NCBI GenBank assembly: GCA_030386875.1
Contig: CM059568.1
Coordinates: forward strand, 23,802,120-23,866,119
Direction of reading: 5' to 3'
DNA: 64,000 nucleotides
DNA from: Morinoia aosen
Taxonomy: Eukaryota; Arthropoda; Malacostraca; Amphipoda; Talitridae
A program made the translations under genes and the position numbers. Shown here in pieces: positions 1 through 11,929 of this stretch. Positions within the stretch are counted from its first letter, which is position 1. Each line of letters opens with the position of its first letter. The notes below the pieces were generated by a model. The model searched no databases, was not told where the DNA came from, and worked only from the letters and a program-made list of their open reading frames with translations.

Positions 1-1251
1 ATCAGCTTGTGGTCAGTGCGAATGGAGACCCCTGTGTTGTGCACACCTCATTCAGAATAAGAGCCCAGTGCTACCAATGTAAGATCCATGGAGCTAGAAT
101 GTATATTTTAGCTCTATGGTAAGATCGCTCGCAGCGGTCACGCGTATATTGATACACCGCTGAAGTGCGCATTTCACATCCGGAGTCTCCCTTCGTTTAA
201 AGTATGAACCAGTTTTCTTAACATTTTTTAAGCACACACATGGATTTATTTGAGAAAAAACCTATTAACTGTTGATAATACTTCAATTTTCATTTTCTCG
301 GTTCGAGTTCCTATTAAATAAAGCTTAAAATACAAGCTTAACCTCGGCACGGGGAGAATTTTCTTCGTCGCAGTGAACTTTCTTCCCAAAAATTTCTGTA
401 ATTCCATAATAAAAATATTCTTCAGGTATTCTTCAATATTTCTTTGACCAAAATTTTTTTTAATAATTCATCTCTGAATGGAACAATTTGGGAGACGATG
501 AAATTTTGAAATTTCTATGAATTAATGTTAGCGCTGAAGTTTTATATTTATAAAAAATATTGCTAAAAAAGTTCGTACCCAATTCCATAAAAGTTGCTTT
601 TCGAAACACTGAAGTCCTGAATTTTTTTCAGCTCTTCTTGTCGTTTTCCACAGATAAACTATCAGAGCGTTATCAATATCCATAGTATAATCTTATTTTC
701 TGTTTCATACGTTTTTATTACCGGTACCTGACACAGTTATATATTTTTATAATTTTAAGTAATAATTTATCAAATGATATTGTTATAAACGCAAGAAAAA
801 TGGTTTTAGGGCCAAAAAAGAGCAGGCACTTGTATTTTTTCAATTATTCGGCAGAAACTAAGATGATGCGCTGCCCAGCTTTTCATCAAAATGAGAATTT
901 ATATAACTCTTTCTCAAAATCTTCCGAATGTTTTTCAGGAACTCAATTTTTCTCCAAAACTGCACTGAACTTCAGCAAGGTAAGTCGTCTACATATCTGT
1001 GAAAGGAGCGACCATTTGAGACCGAAATCCAAGTTTTGCGACTGAAAAATGTTTTTCGTAAGTACAAAGAACTGAGAAACTTGTTACGTACATTGATTTT
1101 TTTTACTTCTACTATATCAATACTTTTACATAATTTTATCTTTAGAAAAAAATTATATATAAATCAAACTAGGTTTTAATTTCGTGTATTTTGCATCGAC
1201 ATTTAGTGGTCAAGCGCTGAGAACGTTCTCGTCGCAGGCACTCCATACGAG
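1..1251. other. Spacer upstream of the cuticle protein gene, with a diverged dispersed repeat
   Basis: No convincing gene is seen. Roughly 1-330 resembles 13330-13600: both have a segment like CAGTGCGAAWGGAGAC, then GTATATTGATA followed by AC-CGCTG or CCACTGCTG, then a similar AT-rich tail. This points to an old dispersed repeat. The short ORF near 800-1045 has no recognisable domain. Confidence 0.3.
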
Positions 1252-1287
1252 TATATAAATTTTTCCTTCCTTTATTCCCGATCATTT
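1252..1287 (+). promoter_or_regulatory. Candidate core promoter (TATA box plus initiator) of the cuticle protein gene
   Basis: A TATAAA lies at 1254-1259, inside TATATAAAT. A TCATTT at 1282-1287 fits the arthropod initiator TCAKTY with its A at 1284. The TATAAA therefore starts 30 bp upstream of the predicted start, which is the usual spacing. The site lies about 750 bp upstream of the first coding exon, whose acceptor at 2020 implies at least one upstream non-coding exon. A possible donor for that exon is the GTGAGT at about 1886. The spacing is seen in the sequence; promoter use is inferred. Confidence 0.4.
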
Positions 1288-2020
1288 GGCACACACGTGG
1301 TTAGAAACAATAGAACTGGAAGAACAACACCGTGCTTGGTTTTTATTTCATGATCAACGTCATTACGTTGTTTTTATGAAATAATTTGTGCGTTTACCAT
1401 GTTATCTCATTTTTAACCTAAGTAGACGACGACAAAACTTCAGTTAGCGGAATTTATCTCAACTTTTTATTTATTAACTGAACAATTTACCGAGCGTTGG
1501 AAAGCTAATTAATGAGTACGTTAACTAATTATTTGAGAAATTTTGGATTCTTGTACAAAATGATTCAATAATTTCATTGTGTGTTATTTATCTAATGTTT
1601 CATCAGGCTATTTGTTTGAAATTCTGAATGACCGACTAATTTTGAGGAGATTTTGGAAAGTTACTTATGAAAACTTACGTTTTCTCTCATCTAATTTTCA
1701 CTAATTGACATTTTTGCAAACGACGTTGAGCACTTACAAGACATTGCGAGGAGTTGTGAGCTGTTCTCTGTGGAATTATCATGTTGCTATGAGGACTCTA
1801 ATTAAATATGAGCGGAAGAATGTTTGACGTCCTTGTACGCTGGTTGAATAGCTAGTGCACGACTTTGGTCGAACATACCATTCAAGTGAGTACACTTTTG
1901 CACGCTGTATAGAGAAGAAATGCCCCTCATATTTTATGTTTTATTTACTTATTTACACAAATTACATTTTTATTATTTTTTGCTCATCCGTTGTCACGAG
2001 CTGTTTCTTCTTTGTTCCAG

Positions 2021-2066
2021 GTCGCAGCCATGCTTCCTCTGAAGATATTTTGCTTCTTGCTGATGG
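2021..2066 (+). CDS. First coding exon: start codon and signal peptide
   Basis: The acceptor TTTGTTCCAG ends at 2020, and nine bases of 5' UTR precede the ATG at 2030. The exon ends in phase 1 at a GTAAGTA donor (2067). Its codons encode the hydrophobic first part of the signal peptide. The next exon (2601-2692) completes it and adds a Ser/Thr/Pro-rich mature N-terminus. Confidence 0.75.
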
Positions 2067-5000
2067 GTAAGTAAAAATTATTGATTAATTCATTCGTGCT
2101 GAGAACATACAGCACAGCAAAGTCACGAAGAATCCTATAAAATGAGAGCCCATGCATGCGAATTGATTCATTTTCATTAATTTACTAAAAGAAAGAACTT
2201 AGTTAAAACACAAAACTACCTACCAACCGACAATTTATATAAAATGGAATTTATGTCAATGTTAATAAATTTTAGAACATGTTATGCTCTATTTTTTTAA
2301 AGTGGCCTAGCAAAATTTACTGTAAAATACATTTTGACACTATGCGAATCACCTTGGCATATTTTTATAATTTAATGAACAATTTTTCACGATTTTCTAA
2401 AACATTCCACATAAAAAACATGCAATAATCATATGTATAATAAGTCCTCACCACTAATTTCGTTATCCTCGTGCAATGCTAGAGGCAGACTGTTACTTCA
2501 AGATACAATTTTATTTCCGTCATTTAACTCTTAGGTAGAATATTCATCTCACCATTCAACCATTTATAGGACTTTTGTTCAACACTTGGTCGTTTTGTAG
2601 TGTGGTCTACAACGTCCACCCCTCTGAAAGCTGCCCCGCCCGCCCGCTCCCGCACTCCCGTCTACTTCCCCATCGACGCTGGAGAATTTAAGGTATTTAT
2701 TGCATGTCTTATTAAGTCAATGAGACGGACTTGTCAAGACCGTTTCTATGGTTTGCATACCGCACAGCTCTGCCTGCCGGTTGCGGTGTTGTGGCGTGGG
2801 CCTGCCTGCGAGAGGCAGCGTTCCCTGCTCTGTTGGCAGTGGTGGCCGATGTTGTAAAACTCAGATAACATAACTCTCTGATATTTTTGGCTTTAAAGTG
2901 TGAGCTTTATCTAAATGCTTGAGATTCTCTCAACACAGTTCTTTTTTAGTGAATTAGCGTCTAAAGCTTAACTTTGAACAAAATTGGACTTCTGGTATTG
3001 TTTTTAAAGAGCATTGTGAGACTTTGTATGATTGCCTCTAGGGCTGACTCAGCGATATGTATGCCTTAATCTCCTCATGATCTGGACAGGCCGAGGGAAA
3101 AACGACTAGGCTGCCTGAAACCTATTGTCTCCGGCCTCGAGTGACTAACCTCGTAATCAAGCCTCGCGATATCAGAACATATTCGTAGAGAGAATATAAG
3201 GGAAATACTCGTTACAGATGTTCGAACGCTTGAGGGATTCCTAAAAGTTCAATACTGTATTTCATAATTCGATTTACACACGCGCATTGTTAAATAACAC
3301 ACTCATCGCATATTGTGCTCATTGACTGGGTCTAATCATAATTCATTTTAAAAAATTTCGTTATACCAGTCTCCTCAATCTTTTCATATTATATTAGAAG
3401 TGAAAAACCTTCATAAAAAAATCTTGTGCTAGGAACTTATAGTACCTTAGTTCCTCGTGCCTCATTAAGTTACAGAAAAGAAATTTGTTATACGTACACA
3501 TTTCAATATTGAATTTGACTTGGCTTTGGAGGTTAAGGATAATCTTAATTGATTACTCCGAGGAGAAAAATTCAATCGCGCTAATAAGGCGAAGTACGAT
3601 GATTTCCTAACATATTTCTGCTTCATCTCAATAAGACGATGCTCAACTTTAGTGGAAACATGTATTTACTTCTTCAGAAATCAGATTATGGCCTCGATGT
3701 GTTTCCGATAGACTGAGTAAACCGACAGTAATCTTCGAGGATTTCACAGAAGCTGAATGCAAGGACGCAGAAGAATGGAACTAAAGAATATCGGTTATCG
3801 AAAAAATATTCATACAAGTAAGGTCGATGCGACTAGATAGAATTGGCGCTAGCACACAATGGTATTGATCAAAAGAATTGATCTTTAAATTCTTCAATCC
3901 TTCAGAGTTTTTTCAGCTCAGAGAACAATGAAATAATGGCATTTACATAAATAATGCTGGTTCATAAGGATAGAAACCTATGCAGATTTTATCATTTATC
4001 AAAAAAGTGAATGTCCCAAAACAAAAGTAATCGATGCTTCTATATTATTTTTGAAATATTGCATTATTTATTCATTTGATCAAGGTGCATTTCCCCATAA
4101 TATACTTGTATGACAATATTAAATGTTTCAGCAAGACCACAGGCCTTCAAAGGTTGTCATCGTGATCTCCGCGAGATTTTAGTTTCTACATTCTTGCAAT
4201 GAATGTATATGTACTCGTAATTAAGACACGTATATGTAAGAAGATATGGTAAAGTTGTACAGTTATCAAATAATATCTAATTATTTTTGTAATAGGATTA
4301 TCGGGCTTTATAAAGCGGAAATTGATTCTGAAAAGTATCTTAGGTCTTGCAAATTAAAGCGACATCACTTTGATGTGTTATCGGACAATGAAAGAAGACA
4401 GAATTTGTTGTGTGCCATGGATGGGTTCTTCGAAACAACTTGCGCGGCGTGGAGGTGGATTGTGAGGAAATTCAAAAAGTCCCATTTTGTACTCCGTTTC
4501 GAGATAAAATCCGATTTTCAGAGAATTAGATTGTGTGTCATCAAAGGCACCATCAGTGAAGGCGAATAAGCTCAAGGTTGCCGAGAAAATCTTCTCTGTT
4601 GGAAAAAAGTATTCGCTTAGATTAAAATTTGCAGAAGATAGGTTGAGAAACACACATTTTCGGACACTGTTGGGTGGTGGGACGACTTGAAAGCGAACTT
4701 TTAAAAAAACATTGATTGCTACTCGTATGTTTGGGGAAAAAAGGATCATTTGTGCCATTAAACACACTTCCTAATGTGATGTTTGAAGAAAGTTGTATCA
4801 TGATTTGGTGATGCTTTTCGCCCCCTTTGAAGAGGGAATTTGAAGATTATAAATGAAAGAAGGAACGCCTTGCCTCCAGTTTGAGGGCGACTGCATCTTT
4901 CAATGAAACAACGACTCCAAAGTGTATTACAAATATAACTGAAAAATCGCCTGTGGGAAAATAGCATAATTGTAATAAAGAGATGAAATTTTACAATATG

Positions 5001-8000
5001 AGGATTTTCTAATGTGTTGAATAATTTTCTGATTTTCTGAGTCCCTTTTTACGTACTTGCGCTTCAAATACCTTTTTAATGTATTTACAATAGTAGTCAT
5101 TCAAGCAAAAATGTTAAGCCTCTTGCCATGCACTCAAAACTCGTACAAAATATCTCTAATAATGCCAATTTTACGGTTCATTATCTTCAATCTGAAAGGA
5201 GTTTCCTAAACTTGGAGTGTAAAACTATTTGCACGCGGTGTACTGCAGAATAATTGCGGTCCAGTAAATGTTACTAAAATGATAACAAATGTTTTTCCAG
5301 ACAGTAATTCCATCGAGTGAAGTTTGTAAAACAATGGAACAAGCTTCACTTCATGTAGTGTATTTATCAGTGCTGTCGGTTGTAGTATATTCCGTTTGTG
5401 GATAATGAAAAGAAAATTTGATTTCGTCTTACATTTAACAAATCCTGTACTAGGCAAATAGGCTCGTCAGAATTCCTTCCCAAACTTTTCAGTTCTTGGA
5501 TTTAGTGTTCCTAATTACACTGTTACAATTTTTCTCATTGAAGCGACTGAAAGATTTCACCACAAGTAAACGACTTGCGGTTCTAAACCTCAAATCAAAT
5601 ACGATCAGATTACAGTACAGAAGAAACACCAAAAAATCAAAGGAAAATAGCAAATTCAATGTTTTTTTCAATTGAATCATTAGTTTGAAGACTTCAGTCA
5701 AATTTTGAAATTATTGCCGAAGTTTTAAATTTCCTTTATTTGCAAAAAATTAAATTTACTGATAAGTAACATAATATCTCCAGAACTTCGGAATCCGCCT
5801 GCCTTCCGGCGCAGCGAAATCCCTGAGCAGAGGGAGGAGCGAGCTGCCGCCGTCCACCACACCCAAGCCCACCACCACCACCATGCGCCTGCCCATCGCG
5901 CAGAAGAGTCACGTCGCTCCCCCCGCAGTATGTCGCATGCACTCCAGTCTAGCAGCTAAGGTCGCACTTCTGCCCGATTCATAAGAACCAGCCTTTTTGT
6001 ATGCGTCATTGACAGTTTCCACTTCAGTAGAATTTAAATGACTGCGATTTCAAATAGAGAAAATATACCATGTTTTTGTTATTTTAAAATTACATGATAG
6101 GCGTGTGCCCAAGGTATTATTTACATAACTATATGTAGTAGCTTCTTGACCTCACATTTTTAGAGGCACCAATGGCTTGCTGAGTTTGCTTTTCACGCCC
6201 ATTTACACAGGAAATGTAAAACTCCTACGTATGCAGAGAGCTTATAGAAATCTGGAAAATTTCCTTTAAATAGATTCCTGGGCTCCTATTTCGGGTCACT
6301 CCCGCGGAATATCTGTTGAACGATATTGAATACAAACTGTCCTTACTGGTGTGCAATGTTATCAATTACTGAGCTGCTTCCAGAACTGCAACAAGATGTT
6401 ATCTCAATTTTGATGCTGATATACTTGTATGCTCAGAAGTTTTCCCTGACACATCTAAGTGTGAACTTATTATGGTGATTCTATTCTAAAGCCTTCGTCT
6501 TCAATCTGCACCTGATCTGTGGCCCACGCGTAACTTGAGATCCAGCTCTTGAATTTTAAATTTTTTTCAATTTTCACTGCTCAAAAAATTTTCAAGTCCC
6601 ACGTAGTTACGACGAAATTGAGGCAACTTCATTATTTAGTTTAGACATTTTTCAAAAGCTACAATAAAGGGAAGGTTGAGTGCAACGCGTGTAAGTACAT
6701 GAATACTAATTAATTTGATAACGTGCGTAGCGGTTAACATGCATATACAGTACATGCAAAGTGTCAAAAGCACAGCATCATTGCTTTTTCTAAAGTTTTT
6801 ACATGTGAAAAATTTGAAAAGTACGAAACACCGTTACACCGCGTGTGACAATAAAGGCTGAAATTTGAAATTTCATGTCACCTAAATGTGAAATGAATCA
6901 TATTATTTATTCGTTTCTTTTTAAATGTTCATTCATTTCAGGTGGTGACGAGTTCTCCTCTGGCGTACCTGACAGACTCGTCTTACTACATTCCGAGCCG
7001 CACCACAGAGTTCCCAGGGTCGTCTCTTGGTCACCAGCTGCTGTCGGGCAGCCCTATTTTCGACGATGATGACCTCGCCAATCGCTACCTCGCAGTCCAC
7101 AGCAGCGCGGAACTCATGCAGGCCGAGCAGGACCGAGCAGATGCCGCGGACAGCAGCCACGCGGAAAAAGAACTGGAGACGGAAGAGGAGCAACAGGAGG
7201 TGCTCAGCCAGGACTCCAGTTTAGAAGACCAAGAGCGCTACGGCCTTTTCTTCATAGGCGAGGAAGAGAGCTTTGGAGGCTCTGAGGAGCACTTCGAACA
7301 GGTGTCCTACCCCGACTCGTTCGCTCCCCCACAGGGAGACTATCGGGAGTCTGAGGACCGCGGCGCAGTAAGTGGAGCTACGTAGAATATACTGGGGACA
7401 CACATTCTGCTTTGAATACAAAATCCTGTCACAAACTGACTACGCTATTTCAGTATGTTAGAGTTCTGAATTTTTTAAGTAAATTTGGATTTTCTAACGT
7501 CATGAGAAGCGCTCTGTACATTTTTTTGCTCGCCTATGGTAAAAAAAATTCCTAGAGCACAGCACCAAAGAGGTGTTACGCATTCACGGAGCTTTAATAC
7601 TCTATTTTAGTTGAAATAAAAAAAAAATAATCTGACTTCTCCACGAAAATTGTGCATTGAATATAATTTGTATTTTGTTCCTAATAGGAGGAATTTCAAG
7701 TTCAGTATAACTGAATTTTTCCTTGAGCGATAGCGGCCGTAATATAAGAAACGGGAACAACAGCACTTAATAGTTTTTTACTCAAACAGTATTAAATGAA
7801 TTATACAAAGACTTGTAAGAAGTGTAGATAAACTCAACGTCTGTAGAAGAGATGCACAACTAGCCAATTAACCAATTGGTTCAGTTAGTTGTAATTTTTC
7901 AGCTTAGTATCTAGTTTATGTGTATTGAGTTTATCACAATTTCTTAAAGTTTTCCCATAATTTATTAAATAATGTGTGAGTAATAAGCTATCAGGTGCTG

Positions 8001-11000
8001 TTGTTGTTACTGTCTCTCTTATTATGACCGCCACTGTATGGGGGAGGAAGTCAAGAGAAAGAAACCTCTCAAGTCGTTAATCAGAACATTTCGTGTTTTG
8101 ACATCTGAGCAGTCTTGTAGTAAAAATTGGCGTTCAATTTTACCTTTATTATAGTCATCTTGAGCTTACACTCGAAAATTTAGTTTCCACATTGTTGTGG
8201 CCTATCAGTCCCCAATATTAAATTAAGTAGCCTAAGAAATTACTAAAATTTGAACTTAAAAAAAATTATTACCGCTTGTTTGCTTAACTGCTACGTAACA
8301 TAGTAAAACTGGTATCTTTAGCCTTCACATGGCTCCTCACATTGAGAAGATACGTAACTATAACTTGATATACATCACAGGTGCTTCAATCTCTGCCAGA
8401 AGCCCGTCCATCATCGCTATACTTCGATCCAATTGTTTCCATAAATGAACCTGTCTACCGCGCTCCGTCCCGAACATCATCTCGCTACGCGTCTCCCGAG
8501 GAGATCTCGCCTGTCCCTTCCTACGCGCCTCCTTCAGCAGAGAGGAGCTACAGACCGCCAGCTACGGAAAAAACAACTTCTACCACTGAACGAGCGTACA
8601 GACCACCTACTACAACCGAAAGGGCTTACAGACCACCTACTACAACCGAGAGGGCTTACCCTCCTTCCACGGAGAGGTCTTACACACCACCAACCACTAA
8701 GAGGCCTTACAGACAACCAGCTACAACAGAAAGACCTTACAGGCCGCCTACTACTGCTGGAAGCTTTTATAGGCCATCTACTACTACTGAGAGGCCTTAC
8801 ACACCTCCTACCTCTACTGAAAGGTCTTACAGACAATCTATTACAACTGAAAAGACTTACAGAGCCCAATCATCAGGTACAAGAACCCGCAGGCCGTCAT
8901 CAAGTAGAATTCACTCCCCACCAACCACGGAAAGAACTTACCAACCACCTCCAACAGAAAGAACTCACAGAACAACAACTGAAAATAAAAATAGACCCCG
9001 ACTCCCAGCTAGGAAAAGAGTCTATCAACCTCCAACAACTGAACGTAGTTACAGACTTCTTTCTACTATTGAAGATCCTTATCAGGCTCCAAGAACGCAA
9101 GCCAGATATAGAGTCACTTCCACCAGCCCAGCATACAGCCAGCCTACTACAGAAAGAGCGTACCGACTCCGTCAGCCTTCGGTAGAAGAGGATGAACAGG
9201 ATGGTGCTCCCTCGAGATCATACACTCCCATCAGAAACCGTTACACGCCTCCAACTACTTCACAAAGACCTTATACTCCAGCTCGACGAACAACAGTGAA
9301 GAAATCTACGCCGGCCCCGACAACAACTCAAAAGCCGTACAGACAAACCATCGAAACGCCTTCGACAACGGAGAGAAGTTACGGTACGATGAAATTGGTC
9401 TCAGTCAGAAAGTACACCGGCGCGCCTCCAGTGCAATCTTCCACTGCCAAGCCATATCCGAAAAGGACAGGGTCCTCGAAAGTGCGAGGTACAGGTAGAC
9501 CCAGAACTCGGTACGTAGCTCCTTTAAGGACCTCAACAAATTCTCAGTCAGCGGATGATGAAAAATCGAGTCATTCAGTTTACTTTAAGCCTAAGACGCA
9601 GGCGCAAAACGAAGAAACTGGATTTGGCTCAAAATTAGCGGATTCTAACGAAAAAGCCTCGAGTGATTCCCACTCACTAGCTCGTCAACTCACTATTCAG
9701 TCCACGTACTCGGCACCAAAGAATTTGACAGTCAAATCTGTATCAGTGGCTTCATCTACGTCGGTCTCAAAGCGAAGGCGCAAACCTGCATCGTCTCGTT
9801 CCTCTTCTACTTACAAATTTCCTCTTAAAGATACATTCTCAGAAACAAAAACATCGTCGCCAGTAAGAGCTAAGAATTTGGCAAGCAGAGCGGGATCGAA
9901 ATATGAGCCTCCTGTTTACAGGACATCAACCAAGGTGCGTGTCCAGTTAACGATTCTCAGCAGGAATATCGTTTGAACAATGATAGCAATGACTCGTTCA
10001 TTTTTGTTTATACAGAAGTCGGATAAACAGTTCTCTTTCAGATTACGACGACCGTGAGTAATTAATTGGTTCTAATTCAAAAAAAGATATTTTTTACATA
10101 TAATCATGTTTTCGCTCTGCACCCAGGCATTCCGTGCCCCATCTGCTCTGTACCAAGGCGACGGGAAAAGTACAACAGACGTACAGGCTCCGTTGCAACA
10201 GAACTTCATCCAGGCTGGTCAGTAAATTTCCGACATTTAAACATGTTTTCATGTAACAAATTTTAAATCTAGCTTGAGTGACAGCTATGTTCTAGAGAAT
10301 GTTGATGTACGGGTATGAAAATTTATTTTGGAGAGCGGCTCCAAATGTATATTTTTAACACGCATTGCTATTGCGAAGGCGTACTCAAACCCCTGACTGT
10401 ACAGTGGCCGTGGTTAACGCGAGAGATATCTTCGTTGTTCATTCCACGCAGTTCACAATTCAACTCGTTGTAAACTTTTTTTTTCATCAGCAAGAATGCA
10501 AGGAAGTTAATTCGATCTTATTCGACCTTTTAACCTGGACTCTGATTTTAGTCTGAGGAACGCGAACATTTTCATTTTACTCCTGAACTGCTGTTCTTAC
10601 ACAGTTTTTCTTCCCTAGCGGACAACATCTACGTCCCGGAAGAGTACGACGAGAGCGCAATACCAGGAGAGGCTGGACGAGACTACCCTGTCTACTCACA
10701 AGTCCCCGACACCGACTTCCAGTGTGAAGCTCAGCAACATCCGGGACTCTACGCCGACACCAGCGCTCAATGCCAGGTGAGTGCGGGCGGGTCATGTCTC
10801 CAATACTATTAGGTACTCCAGAGGGGCGTGCGTGTACGCTTGAGTGTTTGTTGTATCAAGTCCAGGCAAGTTGAAAGTCTTGAGTGTACACCAGCACATT
10901 GATTCGAGTAATGAAGGAATTAAGAGAAACAGTAAACATTTGAGTTACTTCTTGGGAAACGTTCGTATTATTTTGTAAGTTTCGTTGTTTGCAAGTCAGC

Positions 11001-11307
11001 GTTCACTTGGTCCTAACACTAAAATTTTTAAACTAAACTTTTTGACATTGAAAGAAAAAACCTATGAGTAATCTAATTCCCAATAGGTTTTTGATGTGTT
11101 CTTTAAGCTTATTTTATTTTTCAGGTGTTCCACATCTGTCAGGAGTCTGGCAGGCACGACTCCTTCCTGTGCCCGAACGGTACAGTTTTCAACCAGCAAT
11201 ACTTCGTATGCGACTGGTGGTACAATTTTTCGTGCGACAGCGCGGCGAGCTTCTTCGGGCTCAACGAGTTCATCTATGAACTACCAGAGGATAACTATAG
11301 GCCATAA
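2030..11307 (+). CDS. CPAP1-type cuticle protein: signal peptide, long Thr/Pro/Tyr repeats, one C-terminal chitin-binding (ChtBD2) domain
   Basis: Coding exons, each bounded by AG and GT: 2030-2066, 2601-2692, 5784-5927, 6942-7367, 8381-9934, 10042-10053 (a 12-nt microexon, tentative), 10127-10217, 10619-10776 and 11125-11307. All phases agree and give about 898 residues. The start ATG at 2030 begins a hydrophobic signal peptide (MLPLKIFCFLLM) that continues across the first splice. After it come a Pro/Thr-rich segment (residues about 13-91), an acidic Asp/Glu/Ser segment (92-233), a huge region of TERxYRPPTT-like repeats (about 234-640) running into a basic Ser/Thr region, and a chitin-binding domain at about 821-875 with six cysteines. 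Proteins with one such domain (CPAP1 family) sit in the cuticle and bind chitin. The Thr/Ser/Pro repeats suggest O-glycosylation, and the regular tyrosines suggest cross-linking; both are inferences. I cannot assign the CPAP1 subtype. Confidence 0.85.
2693..5783 (+). other. Intron of the CPAP1-type gene
   Basis: A 3.1-kb AT-rich intron with no coding exon or recognisable mobile element. Opposite-strand ORFs at 4246-4767 have no domain I can recognise. The other introns of over 300 bases (2067-2600, 5928-6941, 7368-8380, 10218-10618, 10777-11124) also look empty. Confidence 0.5.
6942..7367 (+). CDS. Acidic exon of the CPAP1-type gene
   Basis: This phase-0 exon of 142 codons lies between CATTTCAG and GTAAGTGG. 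It encodes a segment with an Asp run (PIFDDDDLANRY), then a Glu/Gln/Ser-rich stretch, then an FFIGEEESF patch. I see no known domain. The acidity contrasts with the strongly basic repeat region that follows. Confidence 0.75.
8381..9934 (+). CDS. 518-codon repeat exon of the CPAP1-type gene
   Basis: A phase-0 exon between ATCACAG and GTGCGTG. From about 8530 to 9420 it encodes imperfect 9-13 residue repeats with the core TER-x-Y-R-P-P-T-T-T, many with one Tyr per unit. Degenerate Ser/Thr/Lys/Arg-rich sequence follows to the end. The +1 frame is also open over 8445-9185. This follows from the repeats' codon pattern and is not a second gene. Confidence 0.8.
10042..10053 (+). CDS. Putative 12-nt microexon (Ile-Thr-Thr-Thr)
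   Basis: ATTACGACGACC is bounded by a good polypyrimidine acceptor (TTCTCTTTCAG) and a good donor (GTGAGTAA). It is phase 0 on both sides, so including or skipping it keeps the frame. The alternative upstream acceptor (TATACAG, exon from 10016) gives 38 nt and would break the frame of the chitin-binding domain. Use of the microexon is inferred from splice signals only. Confidence 0.4.
10619..11307 (+). CDS. Exons encoding the type-2 chitin-binding domain
   Basis: Exon 10619-10776 supplies the first two cysteines (FQC, then AQC after HPGLYADTSAQ). Exon 11125-11307 supplies the other four (HIC, FLC, FVC, FSC) and the stop. The spacing is C-15-C-5-C-10-C-12-C-7-C, within the range of the CBM14/peritrophin-A family. 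Aromatic residues between the fifth and sixth cysteines (VCDWWYNFSC) match the usual chitin-contacting face. About 23 residues follow the last Cys. Confidence 0.9.
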
Positions 11308-11925
11308 TCAACCAAAATAAACGCGAGAGAGTAAAACACGTCGCAAAAGCCATTTAAGTTTGAGTGCCTTCTCAACGAGCGATGTCCAAGTTTCATCAAG
11401 TATCAAAATTTTGGAGCAAATGAGATTAAGTTAGAGTTATAGAGCTGTGGCGATGCTTATCACTTTCATTCTAAGTGGCTCAATAAAAATGGGAGGGAAT
11501 TATATCGTTGTTGTCTTTGTTTTTAAAATTTATGGACTTTCGCTCGGGCTGTAACATCTGGAAGGCACTTCGAAATTGAAATCTTCCTCATTAATGGTTA
11601 AATGAACTATTTTGTACATAATGATTTAGACTTAGTCTCAAAGCCCCGTTCGCTTAAAGCTCCTTCTACGCTTGTGTAAAATATCGGAGGTCACGTTATG
11701 TTAAGTTAGAATTAGGATGTAAATTGTACATAAGCGCATAGTATCTAAGCTACTTGACTTTTTACACACAGGATTGACTCTTCAGTTACATTATAGAATG
11801 TAGTTAAAGAAAGTATAAATTCACAAGTTTTTTAAGGAAGAAGATTGAACGCAAATATATATATAGTATTAAAATCCTAAAGAATTAATTAATAAAGTAT
11901 TTTGCGAGAAACAATTCACAATAAA
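11308..11925 (+). other. 3' UTR and candidate polyadenylation signals of the CPAP1-type gene
   Basis: Candidate AATAAA signals lie at 11482-11487, 11891-11896 and 11920-11925, all downstream of the TAA. No coding sequence follows. The first signal would give a 3' UTR of about 200 nt, the later ones about 600 nt. Confidence 0.4.
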
Positions 11926-11929
11926 TGAC

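Noticed and set aside
4246-4767. Opposite-strand open frames of 107 and 129 codons in a cuticle-gene intron
   Set aside because: No recognisable domain, and no transcription or splice context. The overlap on both strands suggests chance.
8445-9185. A 246-codon open frame overlapping the cuticle protein repeat exon in another frame
   Set aside because: It comes from the repeated codon pattern of the TERxYRPPTT units. It has no start context, splice support or domain.
10016-10053. A 38-nt exon in the cuticle gene
   Set aside because: Its length breaks the reading frame of the downstream chitin-binding domain. The 12-nt alternative or direct splicing keeps it.
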